A DNA stretch of 10,416 nucleotides from Lachnospiraceae bacterium (lineage in GTDB: Bacteria > Bacillota > Clostridia > Lachnospirales > Lachnospiraceae), in contig CAAGSD010000052.1 of the NCBI GenBank assembly GCA_900772845.1, positions 1 through 10,416 of the forward strand, written 5' to 3'. Shown here one piece after another: positions 1-6,718 of this stretch (its first letter is position 1; every line of letters starts with the position of its first letter). The position numbers were made by a program, and so were the translations under genes. The notes under the pieces are model-generated. The model saw nothing but the letters and a program-made list of their open reading frames with translations, was not told where the DNA came from and did no database searches.

Positions 1-113
1 ATGCGATTTGCGCCAAAGTAATAGAGAAGCAGAAATACCTATGATGTTCAGATATTATAAAAAATGCAGAATGCCTGCGTAACTCTCGATTTACATCTAT
101 ATCGAATTACTAA
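1..113. other. Left-edge stretch, no gene assigned
   Basis: All three forward frames close quickly here: stops at 19-21, 42-44 and 80-82. One of them could be the last few codons of an upstream gene (for example a dcw gene such as mraY or a murE/ftsI homologue), but 6 to 26 residues are too few to recognise anything. No convincing terminator hairpin is visible between these stops and the promoter that follows. Confidence 0.4.
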
Positions 114-142
114 TTGACGTAATCTCATATCCATATTATTAT
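114..142 (+). promoter_or_regulatory. Sigma-A promoter of the small acidic gene
   Basis: A -35 box TTGACG (114-119) and a -10 box TATTAT (137-142) are separated by exactly 17 bases, and each matches the vegetative consensus at five of six positions. Transcription should start near 149, giving a leader of about 37 bases that contains the ribosome site of the 186-449 gene. This is one of the best promoters in the window by eye. Confidence 0.7.
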
Positions 143-185
143 GAAAATAAATAAGACATTTTTGTAAGAATTTGGAGGTAATAGC

Positions 186-449
186 ATGCGTGAGTATGAT
201 GATGCGGTACTGGAATGCTTCCTGGACAAACAGCTCCAGCTTTTTCCGGAAGCTGTAGCAGAGACACTGGATGAGGCAGAAGATTTTCTGGAAGAGTGCA
301 TGGCAGTCGTGGTAGATTCTGTGGAGGATGTCATTGAGTATTTTGATGAGGCCGGCATGGATGTGGACGGCGCTGTGGATGATGAGATTCTGGAGGCAGA
401 TGAAGTATTCGATATCGGAGACGGCAGATATCTGATCGTAGAAGCGTAG
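186..449 (+). CDS. Small highly acidic protein, unknown function
   Basis: An 87-residue protein that I cannot assign to a family of known function. It has about 30 Asp/Glu against 3 Lys/Arg, so it is strongly negatively charged, with no signal peptide or membrane segment; it should be a soluble cytoplasmic protein. Acidic and aliphatic residues alternate as in amphipathic helices (residues 3-55), followed by a short tail ending GDGRYLIVEA. Two cysteines (11 and 38) are present. The ATG lies 5 bases after GGAGGTA (174-180), an excellent ribosome site, and a consensus promoter sits just upstream, so the gene is very likely real. It is followed by a hairpin and a separate promoter before murD, so it appears to be its own transcription unit beside the dcw cluster. 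A partner-binding or nucleic-acid-mimic role could be imagined from charge alone, but that is speculation. Confidence 0.8.
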   Translation: MREYDDAVLECFLDKQLQLFPEAVAETLDEAEDFLEECMAVVVDSVEDVIEYFDEAGMDVDGAVDDEILEADEVFDIGDGRYLIVEA

Positions 450-488
450 AACCGAAGATTATTGTACACAGAAACTGGAATGAACCGG

Positions 489-525
489 AGCTCTCCGACA
501 TATATATGTTGGAGGGCTTCTTTGC
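489..525 (+). terminator. Hairpin after the small acidic gene, weak terminator
   Basis: Bases 489-501 pair with 506-518 to form a 13-bp stem including two G-U pairs, with a 4-base loop ATAT. The tail CTTCTTT (517-523) is only a broken T-tract, so termination may be partial. It lies between the small acidic gene and the promoter of murD. Confidence 0.5.
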
Positions 526-547
526 GTAAGTCTCCTGTAAAAATCTC

Positions 548-576
548 TTCCCCATTTGTAGGGAATGCGTTATAAT
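548..576 (+). promoter_or_regulatory. Probable promoter of murD
   Basis: A perfect -10 box TATAAT lies at 571-576. At 17-base spacing the -35 position reads TTCCCC (548-553), which is poor, and there is no TG directly before the -10. Transcription would start near 583, about 20 bases before the first murD ATG. The weak -35 suggests low basal activity or help from an activator. Confidence 0.5.
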
Positions 577-602
577 GAACTAATGGACTTTTACAGAAAG
601 GT

Positions 603-1982
603 ATGGTAAGTAAAATGTTAGAAGGGCAGAAAGTTCTGGTCATCGGTTCCGGTATCAGCGGAGTCGGTGCGGTAGAGTTATTGGAAAAATACCATGCAGA
701 CGTGGTTCTGTATGACAGCAGTGATAAATTAACAAAGGAAGACCTGGAGACGAGGCTTCCCGAGGGAAGCAAGGCAGTCTGCATTGCCGGAAAACTGCCG
801 GAGGAGGTAGAACTGAGCATTCAGGCGGCAGTATTAAGCCCAGGAGTGCCTACGGATATTCCGCTGGTGAACCGTATGAGAGACCGTGGGGTACAGATCC
901 TGGGAGAGATCGAACTGGGATTTCTTGCGGAACAGGGCAGAGTGATCGCCATTACCGGCACTAACGGCAAGACTACCACCACGACACTGACCGGCGAGAT
1001 CATGAAGGCTCATTTCGGTGCGGAGAAGACCTTTGTAGTGGGTAATATCGGCAACCCCTATACGCTGGAGGTAACGAAGACATCTAAGGACAGTGTCACT
1101 GTGGGAGAGATCAGTTCTTTCCAGTTGGAGACCATACATACATTCCATCCGGTAGTATCAGCAATTCTGAACATTACACCGGATCACCTGAACAGACATC
1201 ATACCATGGAGGCCTATGTGGCAGCCAAAGAAGCAGTAGCTTCCCATCAGACAAAAAAGGATATCTGTGTCCTGAATTATGACAATGATTATACCAGAGA
1301 TTTTGCAGACAGATGCCCTGCCACACCGGTGCTGTTTTCCTCACATCAGGAACTGCAGAACGGCTATTTCCTGCGCAGTGACAAAATCGTGAAGAGTGTG
1401 AACGGCGCAGAAACGGAACTGATGGATATTCACAAGGATATGAATCTGGTGGGTCTGTGTAATGTGGAGAATGTGATGGCGGCCATTGCCATTGCGGAAG
1501 GCATGCAGGTGCCCATGGAGACTATCCTTGCCGTGATCCGCAGATTCCATGCGGTAGAGCACAGAATCGAATTTGTAGCCACCAAAGGGGGTGTGGATTA
1601 TTATAACGATTCCAAGGGAACCAACCCGGATGCTGCCATTCAGGGCATTAAGGCAATGAGCAAGCCCACGATTCTGATCGGCGGAGGTTATGACAAACAG
1701 AGCGAATATGATGAGTGGATCGAAAGCTTTGACGACAAGGTAAAGTGGCTGGTACTGATCGGACAGACCAGAGAAAAGATTGCCGGGTGTGCCAGAAAGC
1801 ACGGGTTCGACAAGATACGTTTTGCAGATACTTATGAGGAATGTCTGAAGCTGTGTACAGAACTGGCAGAGCCCGGGGATGCGGTACTTTTATCCCCTGC
1901 CTGTGCAAGCTGGGGCATGTTCCCTAATTATGAGGTCAGAGGACAACTTTTTAAAGAATATGTACGTGGTCTGGCAGAATAA
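603..1982 (+). CDS. murD: UDP-N-acetylmuramoyl-L-alanine--D-glutamate ligase MurD
   Basis: Cytoplasmic ATP-dependent ligase that adds D-glutamate to UDP-MurNAc-L-alanine in peptidoglycan precursor synthesis. The 459 residues are normal for MurD. An N-terminal Rossmann-like domain opens with VLVIGSGISG (11-20), the Mur ligase P-loop is GTNGKTTT (119-126), SSFQLE is at 171-176, NITPDH at 190-195, and Lys209 in AAKE sits where the carbamylated lysine of the family is found. The C-terminal domain has HRIEFV (320-325), NDSKGTNPDA (335-344) and LSPACASWGMF (430-440). In the last motif the family usually has Asp where Gly438 stands. The start is uncertain: AGAAAGG (595-601) is only 1 base from ATG 603 and 13 bases from ATG 615 (residue 5); a 455-residue product is possible. 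The gene ends in TAA with further in-frame stops at 1986-1991, and is followed after 74 bases by ftsW. Confidence 0.96.
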   Translation: MVSKMLEGQKVLVIGSGISGVGAVELLEKYHADVVLYDSSDKLTKEDLETRLPEGSKAVCIAGKLPEEVELSIQAAVLSPGVPTDIPLVNRMRDRGVQILGEIELGFLAEQGRVIAITGTNGKTTTTTLTGEIMKAHFGAEKTFVVGNIGNPYTLEVTKTSKDSVTVGEISSFQLETIHTFHPVVSAILNITPDHLNRHHTMEAYVAAKEAVASHQTKKDICVLNYDNDYTRDFADRCPATPVLFSSHQELQNGYFLRSDKIVKSVNGAETELMDIHKDMNLVGLCNVENVMAAIAIAEGMQVPMETILAVIRRFHAVEHRIEFVATKGGVDYYNDSKGTNPDAAIQGIKAMSKPTILIGGGYDKQSEYDEWIESFDDKVKWLVLIGQTREKIAGCARKHGFDKIRFADTYEECLKLCTELAEPGDAVLLSPACASWGMFPNYEVRGQLFKEYVRGLAE

Positions 1983-2056
1983 AAGTAATAGAAGTAATAA
2001 ATGATGTCGGGGTCAATAAATGTAATAATACATAGAAATAAGGAGCAAATGCAGGC
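1983..2056 (+). other. murD-ftsW spacer with AAGTAATA repeat
   Basis: The 74-base spacer is A/T-rich. AAGTAATA occurs twice in tandem (1983-1990 and 1992-1999, 9-base period) and supplies extra stop codons after murD. The ribosome site TAAGGAG (2039-2045) for ftsW is at its end. I see no clear promoter or terminator, so murD and ftsW are probably cotranscribed. Confidence 0.5.
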
Positions 2057-3226
2057 ATGGCAGAAATGCGCAGAAGACGCAGAAAGAAAAAACAATCTGA
2101 ATACTTTTTTGACTACAGTCTGCTTTTTATTGTGCTGTTTTTACTGGGATTTGGTCTGATCATGATCTATTCCGCCAGCTCCTATGAAGCCTATGATTCT
2201 TTTGGAGATGCAGCCTATTATATGAAAAAACAGCTGATCGCCAATATCATCGGTCTGGTGGGAATGATGATCATTGCCAATATTCCTTATACCTTCTGGG
2301 AGAGGTTCGCTGTATTGGGATATGTGGTATCCCTGATCCTGATCTTTCTGGTAAAAACACCACTGGGTATCAGCTCCCACGGTGCTACCAGATGGATCGG
2401 CATTCCCCATACAGGCTTCAACCTACAGCCCGCCGAAGTGGCGAAGCTGTGTATGATCCTGTTTCTGGCAAGCCTGGTGTGCAAGATGGGAAAGAGCGTC
2501 CGCACCATGAAAGGCTTCTTTATTATGATGGCGGCGCCTCTGCCCATTGCGGCATCGGTATATCTCATCACGGATAACTTAAGTTCCGCCATTATTATCA
2601 TGGGAATCTCCGTGCTGATGGTATTTGTGGCAAGTCCGGATTATAAGAAATTTATCATCATGGGATTAAGCGTGGCGGCAGCGGCGGCACTGCTGGTATT
2701 TGCAGTCGTACAGTTGGGAGATAAGATCGGTGGCAAGTTCCGTCTGGCGAGAATCCAGGCGTGGCTGAATCCGGAAAGCCAGGCGCAGGATAAAGGATTC
2801 CAGACCCTGCAGGCACTGTATGCCATCGGCAGCGGCGGCATCTGGGGCAAGGGACTGGGACAGAGTATGCAGAAGTTAAGCTTCCTGCCCGAGGCACAGA
2901 ATGATATGATCTTCTCCATTATCTGTGAGGAACTGGGATTGTTCGGAGCGGTTGCCATTATCCTGATGTTTATTATGCTGCTGTGGAGAATGATGGTCAT
3001 CGCCAACAATGCACCTGACCTGTTCGGTGCCATGCTGGTGGTGGGAGTGATGGGACATATTGCGATTCAGGCCATTCTGAATATCGCCGTAGTTACCAAC
3101 TCCATTCCCAATACGGGAATCTCTCTGCCGTTTATCAGTTACGGCGGTTCTTCGGCACTGTTCTTATTGTCGGAGATCGGACTGGTCCTGAGTGTTGCCC
3201 GCAGGATCCAGCTGAAGGAACTATAA
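2057..3226 (+). CDS. ftsW: SEDS-family septal peptidoglycan glycosyltransferase FtsW/SpoVE
   Basis: Polytopic membrane protein of the SEDS family (FtsW, RodA, SpoVE), which polymerises lipid II into glycan strands together with a class B penicillin-binding protein. The 389 residues begin with a short, very basic cytoplasmic tail (RRRRRKKK, 5-12) followed by about ten hydrophobic segments. The SEDS signature is intact: ARIQAWLNPE (231-240), ALYAIGSGGIWGKGLGQS (253-270), FLPEAQNDMIF (276-286) with Asp283 at the position of the essential catalytic aspartate, and PFISYGGSS (358-366). ATG 2057 lies 11 bases after TAAGGAG; a nearer ATG at 2049 is out of frame. Position after murD and before ftsQ/ftsZ argues for the division enzyme FtsW rather than RodA. 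The sporulation paralogue SpoVE cannot be excluded, since Bacillus has SpoVE in the equivalent place. Confidence 0.94.
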   Translation: MAEMRRRRRKKKQSEYFFDYSLLFIVLFLLGFGLIMIYSASSYEAYDSFGDAAYYMKKQLIANIIGLVGMMIIANIPYTFWERFAVLGYVVSLILIFLVKTPLGISSHGATRWIGIPHTGFNLQPAEVAKLCMILFLASLVCKMGKSVRTMKGFFIMMAAPLPIAASVYLITDNLSSAIIIMGISVLMVFVASPDYKKFIIMGLSVAAAAALLVFAVVQLGDKIGGKFRLARIQAWLNPESQAQDKGFQTLQALYAIGSGGIWGKGLGQSMQKLSFLPEAQNDMIFSIICEELGLFGAVAIILMFIMLLWRMMVIANNAPDLFGAMLVVGVMGHIAIQAILNIAVVTNSIPNTGISLPFISYGGSSALFLLSEIGLVLSVARRIQLKEL

Positions 3227-3256
3227 AGCCGGAGTAGTACATGGTACGAAACAAAG

Positions 3257-3296
3257 CCTCCCGGCATAAGATAAAAGTATCTTAAAAACGGGAAGG
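3257..3296 (+). promoter_or_regulatory. Hairpin covering the murA ribosome site
   Basis: In the RNA, CCTCCCG (3257-3263) can pair with CGGGAAGG (3289-3296) with one bulged A (3294), and inside it TAAGATA (3267-3273) pairs perfectly with TATCTTA (3278-3284) around an AAAG loop. The outer stem takes up GGAAGG (3291-3296), the Shine-Dalgarno sequence of murA, which is 6 bases before its ATG. Such a structure would limit murA translation unless opened. The pairing is seen directly; a regulatory role is inference. Confidence 0.45.
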
Positions 3297-3302
3297 TGCT
3301 GT

Positions 3303-4580
3303 ATGAAGGGAATCCGGATGCAGGGGGGCATACCGCTGCAGGGGAAGGTGCATATACAAGGTTCTAAAAATGCGTCACTCCCGATTCTGGCGGCAACGCT
3401 TCTTACCAATGAAGTATCCTATATTCAGAATTGCCCACGCATTGCAGATGTTCACAGGTTTGTGTACCTTCTGCGGGAATTGGGATGCATGGTACACTGG
3501 CAGAAAAATGGGATACGGATACAGCCTGGGAAAGAAAACAAACTTCCCTGCGATAAGGCGGAGGCAAGGTGGATGCGTGGAGAAGCGATTACCGGTATGC
3601 GTTCGTCCCTGTGTCTGCTGGGAGCAATGCTTGGAAGATGCGGATATGTGACCATGGAGTATCCCGGGGGATGTGTGATCGGTGAGCGTCCCATTGATCT
3701 GCATATCAAGGCATTGGAACAGATGGGCGTGGTATTCCGGGAAGAAGAGGGAATGCTGTCGGCCCGGGTGGAGGAGTTACACGGCGCAGAGATCGTGTTA
3801 GATTTTCCCAGTGTGGGTGCCACGGAGAATATTCTGCTGGCAGCGGTGAAAGCCACCGGGGACACACGGATCATCGGAGCGGCCAGAGAACCGGAGGTAA
3901 CGGCACTGTGTGAATTCCTGACAGCATGCGGTGCTGTAGTGGAAGGCATGGGGAGTTCCGAACTTCTGATCAGGGGAGGCAGCACGCTGCACGGGACCTG
4001 CTTTACGATTCCTGCAGACCGGATCGTGGCGGGAACCTATCTGTTCGCCTGTATCGGCTGTGGCGGAAGTGTATTGTTAACAGATGCCCCCTGGGAACAG
4101 CTGGAAGCGGTGACGTTGGTGGCAGAGCACATGGGAGCACAGTGTATTGTTTCAGGGGAAGGTCTGTTCGTGCAGGCACCCGGCAGACCGAAAGCCATAA
4201 GCTATTTAAAAACAGGACCCTATCCGGGATTTCCGACGGATCTGCAGTCTGTGGCAATGACAGTATTAGCAAAAGCGGACGGCATCAGTCATATTGAAGA
4301 AACGATTTTTGAAAACCGATTCCGTATTGCAGAGCCACTGCGGCAGATGGGAGCGCAGATCGGGATGGAGGACGGAAGACATGCCAGGATCACCGGTGTG
4401 GAGAGCCTGCACGGAAGCACCATGGAAGCCTGCGAACTACGCGGGGGAGCGGCACTGGTGCTGGCGGGGCTGATGGCGGAAGGTGTAAGCTTCGTGACAG
4501 GGCAGCATTTTATAGAACGCGGATATGAAAATATCTGCAGAGATTTCAGAGAATTAGGAGCACGGATCATTAGTGTATAG
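3303..4580 (+). CDS. murA: UDP-N-acetylglucosamine 1-carboxyvinyltransferase MurA
   Basis: Cytoplasmic enzyme that transfers enolpyruvate from phosphoenolpyruvate to UDP-GlcNAc, the first committed step of peptidoglycan synthesis and the fosfomycin target. The 425 residues match the family length. The active-site set is visible: Lys22-Asn23 in GSKNASLPIL, Arg100 in GMRSSLCLLG, Cys124 in PGGCVIGERP with Arg129, Asp313 in YPGFPTDLQ, and Arg406 in HFIERGYEN. Cys124 is the residue alkylated by fosfomycin in other MurA proteins, so sensitivity is predicted at the enzyme level. Two differences from common MurA sequences stand out: CELR (377-380) where most have DLR, and LGA (106-108) where LGP is usual. 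ATG 3303 lies 6 bases after GGAAGG, which is inside a potential hairpin. The gene sits where murG lies in Bacillus and Escherichia coli, and its end overlaps ftsQ. A second murA paralogue elsewhere is common in Firmicutes, so this may be either form. Confidence 0.93.
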   Translation: MKGIRMQGGIPLQGKVHIQGSKNASLPILAATLLTNEVSYIQNCPRIADVHRFVYLLRELGCMVHWQKNGIRIQPGKENKLPCDKAEARWMRGEAITGMRSSLCLLGAMLGRCGYVTMEYPGGCVIGERPIDLHIKALEQMGVVFREEEGMLSARVEELHGAEIVLDFPSVGATENILLAAVKATGDTRIIGAAREPEVTALCEFLTACGAVVEGMGSSELLIRGGSTLHGTCFTIPADRIVAGTYLFACIGCGGSVLLTDAPWEQLEAVTLVAEHMGAQCIVSGEGLFVQAPGRPKAISYLKTGPYPGFPTDLQSVAMTVLAKADGISHIEETIFENRFRIAEPLRQMGAQIGMEDGRHARITGVESLHGSTMEACELRGGAALVLAGLMAEGVSFVTGQHFIERGYENICRDFRELGARIISV

Positions 4581-5307
4581 AGACCGAAGTACTATTGTCA
4601 GAAGAATAATTATCATAGCTGTCCTGCTGCTTTTGCTGGGAGGCGGAGCTGTGGCATTGCACTCCGTGTATACAGTGCGTACCGTATACGTGGAGGGCAA
4701 TGTGCACTATACAGAGGACGAGATCAAAAACATCGTGATGTCGGGACCGTTAGGAAATAATTCCCTGTATCTGTCCTTAAAATACCGGGACAGAGGAATT
4801 CATGACATCCCGTTTGTGGATGTCATGAACGTATCTATCCTTGCCCCGGACACTATCAAGATCACGGTCTATGAAAAGGCACTTGCAGGATATGTAAAAT
4901 ATCTGGACACCTACATGTATTTCGATAAAGATGGATATGTGGTGGAAAGCTCCGGAATCCGTACCCAGGGGATACCGCAGATCACAGGACTTTCCTTTGA
5001 TCACGTGGTATTGGGCGAGCAGCTGCCGGTGGAGGATCCGTTGGTTTTTGCCAAAATCATGGATCTGACGAAGCTGTTAAATAAGTATGCGCTGGCAGCG
5101 GACAAGATCTATTTTCACTCATCGGGAGATATTACTATTTATTTCGGACAGATCAAGGCAGCCATGGGCAGCGACAGCAGCCATTTGGAGGACAAGCTGC
5201 AGCTTTTACCCGGATTTCTGGAGAAGTTAGAGGGAAAAAGCGGAACCCTGCAAATGGAAAACTACGAGGAGGGAAAGGGCAAGTTTACGTTCAAGCCGGA
5301 TGCGTGA
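4573..5307 (+). CDS. ftsQ: Cell division protein FtsQ/DivIB
   Basis: Bitopic division protein that links FtsL/DivIC and the septal synthase complex. The 244 residues comprise a short basic cytoplasmic tail (1-11), one membrane helix (about 12-29), a POTRA domain starting at TVRTVYVEGNVHYTEDEI (34-51) and running to about residue 103, and a beta domain to about 230, with a short hydrophilic tail. The POTRA pattern of 'the strand V.VEGN followed by the helix T.DEI' is typical. The start is GTG 4573, with AGGAG (4556-4560) 12 bases upstream; an in-frame stop just before it leaves no earlier start and no ATG follows nearby. It overlaps the last 8 bases of murA, so translation is probably coupled. 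Its stop codon lies in the first unit of a tandem repeat preceding the ftsZ promoter. Confidence 0.88.
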   Translation: MYRDRSTIVRRIIIIAVLLLLLGGGAVALHSVYTVRTVYVEGNVHYTEDEIKNIVMSGPLGNNSLYLSLKYRDRGIHDIPFVDVMNVSILAPDTIKITVYEKALAGYVKYLDTYMYFDKDGYVVESSGIRTQGIPQITGLSFDHVVLGEQLPVEDPLVFAKIMDLTKLLNKYALAADKIYFHSSGDITIYFGQIKAAMGSDSSHLEDKLQLLPGFLEKLEGKSGTLQMENYEEGKGKFTFKPDA

Positions 5308-5325
5308 AACATTTGTGAAACATTT
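5304..5325 (+). repeat. Tandem 11-bp repeat GTGAAACATTT, upstream of ftsZ promoter
   Basis: GTGAAACATTT occurs twice back to back (5304-5314 and 5315-5325), followed by a degenerate third start TGAAAAA (5326-5332). The first unit includes the ftsQ stop codon. The pair ends 12 bases before the -35 box of ftsZ; an 11-bp period places both units on the same face of the helix, as for a dimeric regulator. Function is inferred only. Confidence 0.55.
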
Positions 5326-5337
5326 TGAAAAAATAGG

Positions 5338-5366
5338 TTGCTAAATTTGTAAAATGATTATATGAT
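5338..5366 (+). promoter_or_regulatory. Promoter of ftsZ
   Basis: The -35 box TTGCTA (5338-5343) and -10 box TATGAT (5361-5366) are separated by exactly 17 bases, matching consensus at four and five of six positions. Transcription should begin near 5373, leaving a leader of about 36 bases with the strong ribosome site AAGGAGG (5394-5400). ftsZ can therefore be expressed apart from the genes upstream. Confidence 0.65.
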
Positions 5367-5408
5367 AGTCTATGTGAAGTTGAAAAAGGTTAAAAGGAGG
5401 AACTAACC

Positions 5409-6602
5409 TTGCTGGAGATTAAGACGAATGACGCGGATACTGCTGCCAAGATCATCGTAGTCGGTGTGGGTGGTGCAGGTAATAACGCTGTAAATAGAAT
5501 GGTTGACGAAAAGATTACAGGAGTGGATTTTATCGGGGTGAATACCGATAAGCAGGCATTACAGCTTTGCAAAGCTCCGAAACTGTTACAGATCGGTGAG
5601 AAGCTGACCAAGGGTCTTGGTGCGGGAGCCAAGCCTGAGATCGGTGAGAAGGCAGCTGAGGAGAGCACGGAAGAGATTTCTGCTGCATTGAAGGGTGCGG
5701 ATATGGTATTTGTCACCTGTGGCATGGGCGGCGGTACCGGAACCGGAGCTGCCCCGGTGGTGGCAAAGCTTGCGAAGGAGATGGGCATCTTAACCGTTGG
5801 CGTGGTAACGAAGCCTTTCCGTTTTGAAGCAAAAGCCCGTATGGTAAATGCTCTGAATGGTATCGAACGTATCAAGGAGAACGTGGATACCCTGATCGTA
5901 ATCCCAAATGACAAGCTGCTTGAGATCGTGGACAGACGTACTACCATGCCGGAAGCACTGAAGAAAGCTGACGAAGTATTGCAGCAGGCAGTACAGGGAA
6001 TCACGGATCTGATCAATGTTCCCGCAGTCATTAATCTTGATTTCGCAGATGTACAGACGGTTATGAAGGACAAGGGTATCGCCCACATCGGTATCGGTGA
6101 AGGCAAGGGAGATGACAAGGCAATGGAAGCTGTCAAGATGGCGGTAGAGAGTCCACTGCTGGAGACCACGATTTCCGGTGCTACCCATGTCATTATCAAT
6201 ATTTCCGGAGATATTACCCTGGCAGATGCTTCCGATGCGGCAAGCTATGTACAGGAACTGGCAGGAGATGATGTGAATATTATCTTCGGTGCCATGTATG
6301 ATGAGTCCAAGTCCGACAGCTGCACGATCACAGTCATTGCTACCGGACTGGAAGACAAGGCAAACAATGCGGTACAGAGCCGCCTGGGAGGAGGTGCTTC
6401 CTTCAGACAGCCCGGCACTCATATGACTCCGGCCTCCCTGAAGGGAATGAATCTGCAGCCTACCAATCCTGCGAATAACGTACCGGGACAGGCTCCGGCC
6501 AGACCCGTACAGCCCGTACCGGGGATCCACAAGCCTGCAGATATCAGAAGCTCTGTAGAAGAGAAATCCCTGAAGATTCCTGATTTCCTGCAGAGAAAAT
6601 AA
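5409..6602 (+). CDS. ftsZ: Cell division GTPase FtsZ
   Basis: Tubulin-like GTPase that polymerises into the Z ring. The 397 residues show GVGGAGNNA (19-27), the tubulin signature GGGTGTG (107-113), and the T7 loop NLDFADV (209-215) with Asp211 and Asp214 for GTP hydrolysis. The globular part ends near residue 320. A Pro/Gln/Asn-rich linker follows, and the last residues KIPDFLQRK form the conserved C-terminal peptide that binds anchors such as SepF or FtsA. The start is TTG 5409, 8 bases after the ribosome site AAGGAGG; no ATG lies near, and the residues that follow (MLEIKTN) fit FtsZ N-termini. TTG is an uncommon start for such an abundant protein and may be offset by the strong ribosome site. 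It has its own promoter and is the last gene of the cluster. ftsA is not adjacent. Confidence 0.97.
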   Translation: MLEIKTNDADTAAKIIVVGVGGAGNNAVNRMVDEKITGVDFIGVNTDKQALQLCKAPKLLQIGEKLTKGLGAGAKPEIGEKAAEESTEEISAALKGADMVFVTCGMGGGTGTGAAPVVAKLAKEMGILTVGVVTKPFRFEAKARMVNALNGIERIKENVDTLIVIPNDKLLEIVDRRTTMPEALKKADEVLQQAVQGITDLINVPAVINLDFADVQTVMKDKGIAHIGIGEGKGDDKAMEAVKMAVESPLLETTISGATHVIINISGDITLADASDAASYVQELAGDDVNIIFGAMYDESKSDSCTITVIATGLEDKANNAVQSRLGGGASFRQPGTHMTPASLKGMNLQPTNPANNVPGQAPARPVQPVPGIHKPADIRSSVEEKSLKIPDFLQRK

Positions 6603-6654
6603 TAGTTAGAGGCGATTTTGCAAACGGAGTTCTGAATAGTTGCCAGAACATAAT

Positions 6655-6693
6655 ACAAGCCACGACACAGAAAATTGTGTTGTGGCTTGTTTT
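6655..6693 (+). terminator. Terminator after ftsZ, possibly bidirectional
   Basis: Bases 6655-6669 pair with 6676-6690 over 15 bp with one G-U pair, closing a 6-base loop GAAAAT, followed by TTTT (6690-6693). It is the end of the division cluster. The minus-strand gene also ends toward it (stop at 6719), so the same stem may stop both transcripts, although the T-tract in the minus direction (6643-6654 complement) is weaker. Confidence 0.8.
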
Positions 6694-6718
6694 GCATGCA
6701 GCATTTTTGCAAAATGTA

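Noticed and set aside
125..820. A 231-codon minus-strand frame across the acidic gene and the start of murD
   Set aside because: Its product is Ser/Thr-rich low-complexity sequence, the mirror of acidic GAx/GAT codons on the plus strand. It overlaps a gene with a proper promoter and ribosome site as well as recognised murD coding sequence.
2039..2059. ATG 2049 as the ftsW start
   Set aside because: It is only 3 bases from the ribosome site and out of frame with the FtsW coding sequence; ATG 2057 leads into the proper basic tail.
5390..6199. A 269-codon minus-strand frame inside ftsZ
   Set aside because: Ser/Ala/Pro-rich shadow of FtsZ codons; the plus strand encodes all FtsZ motifs, and there is no ribosome site for the opposite frame.
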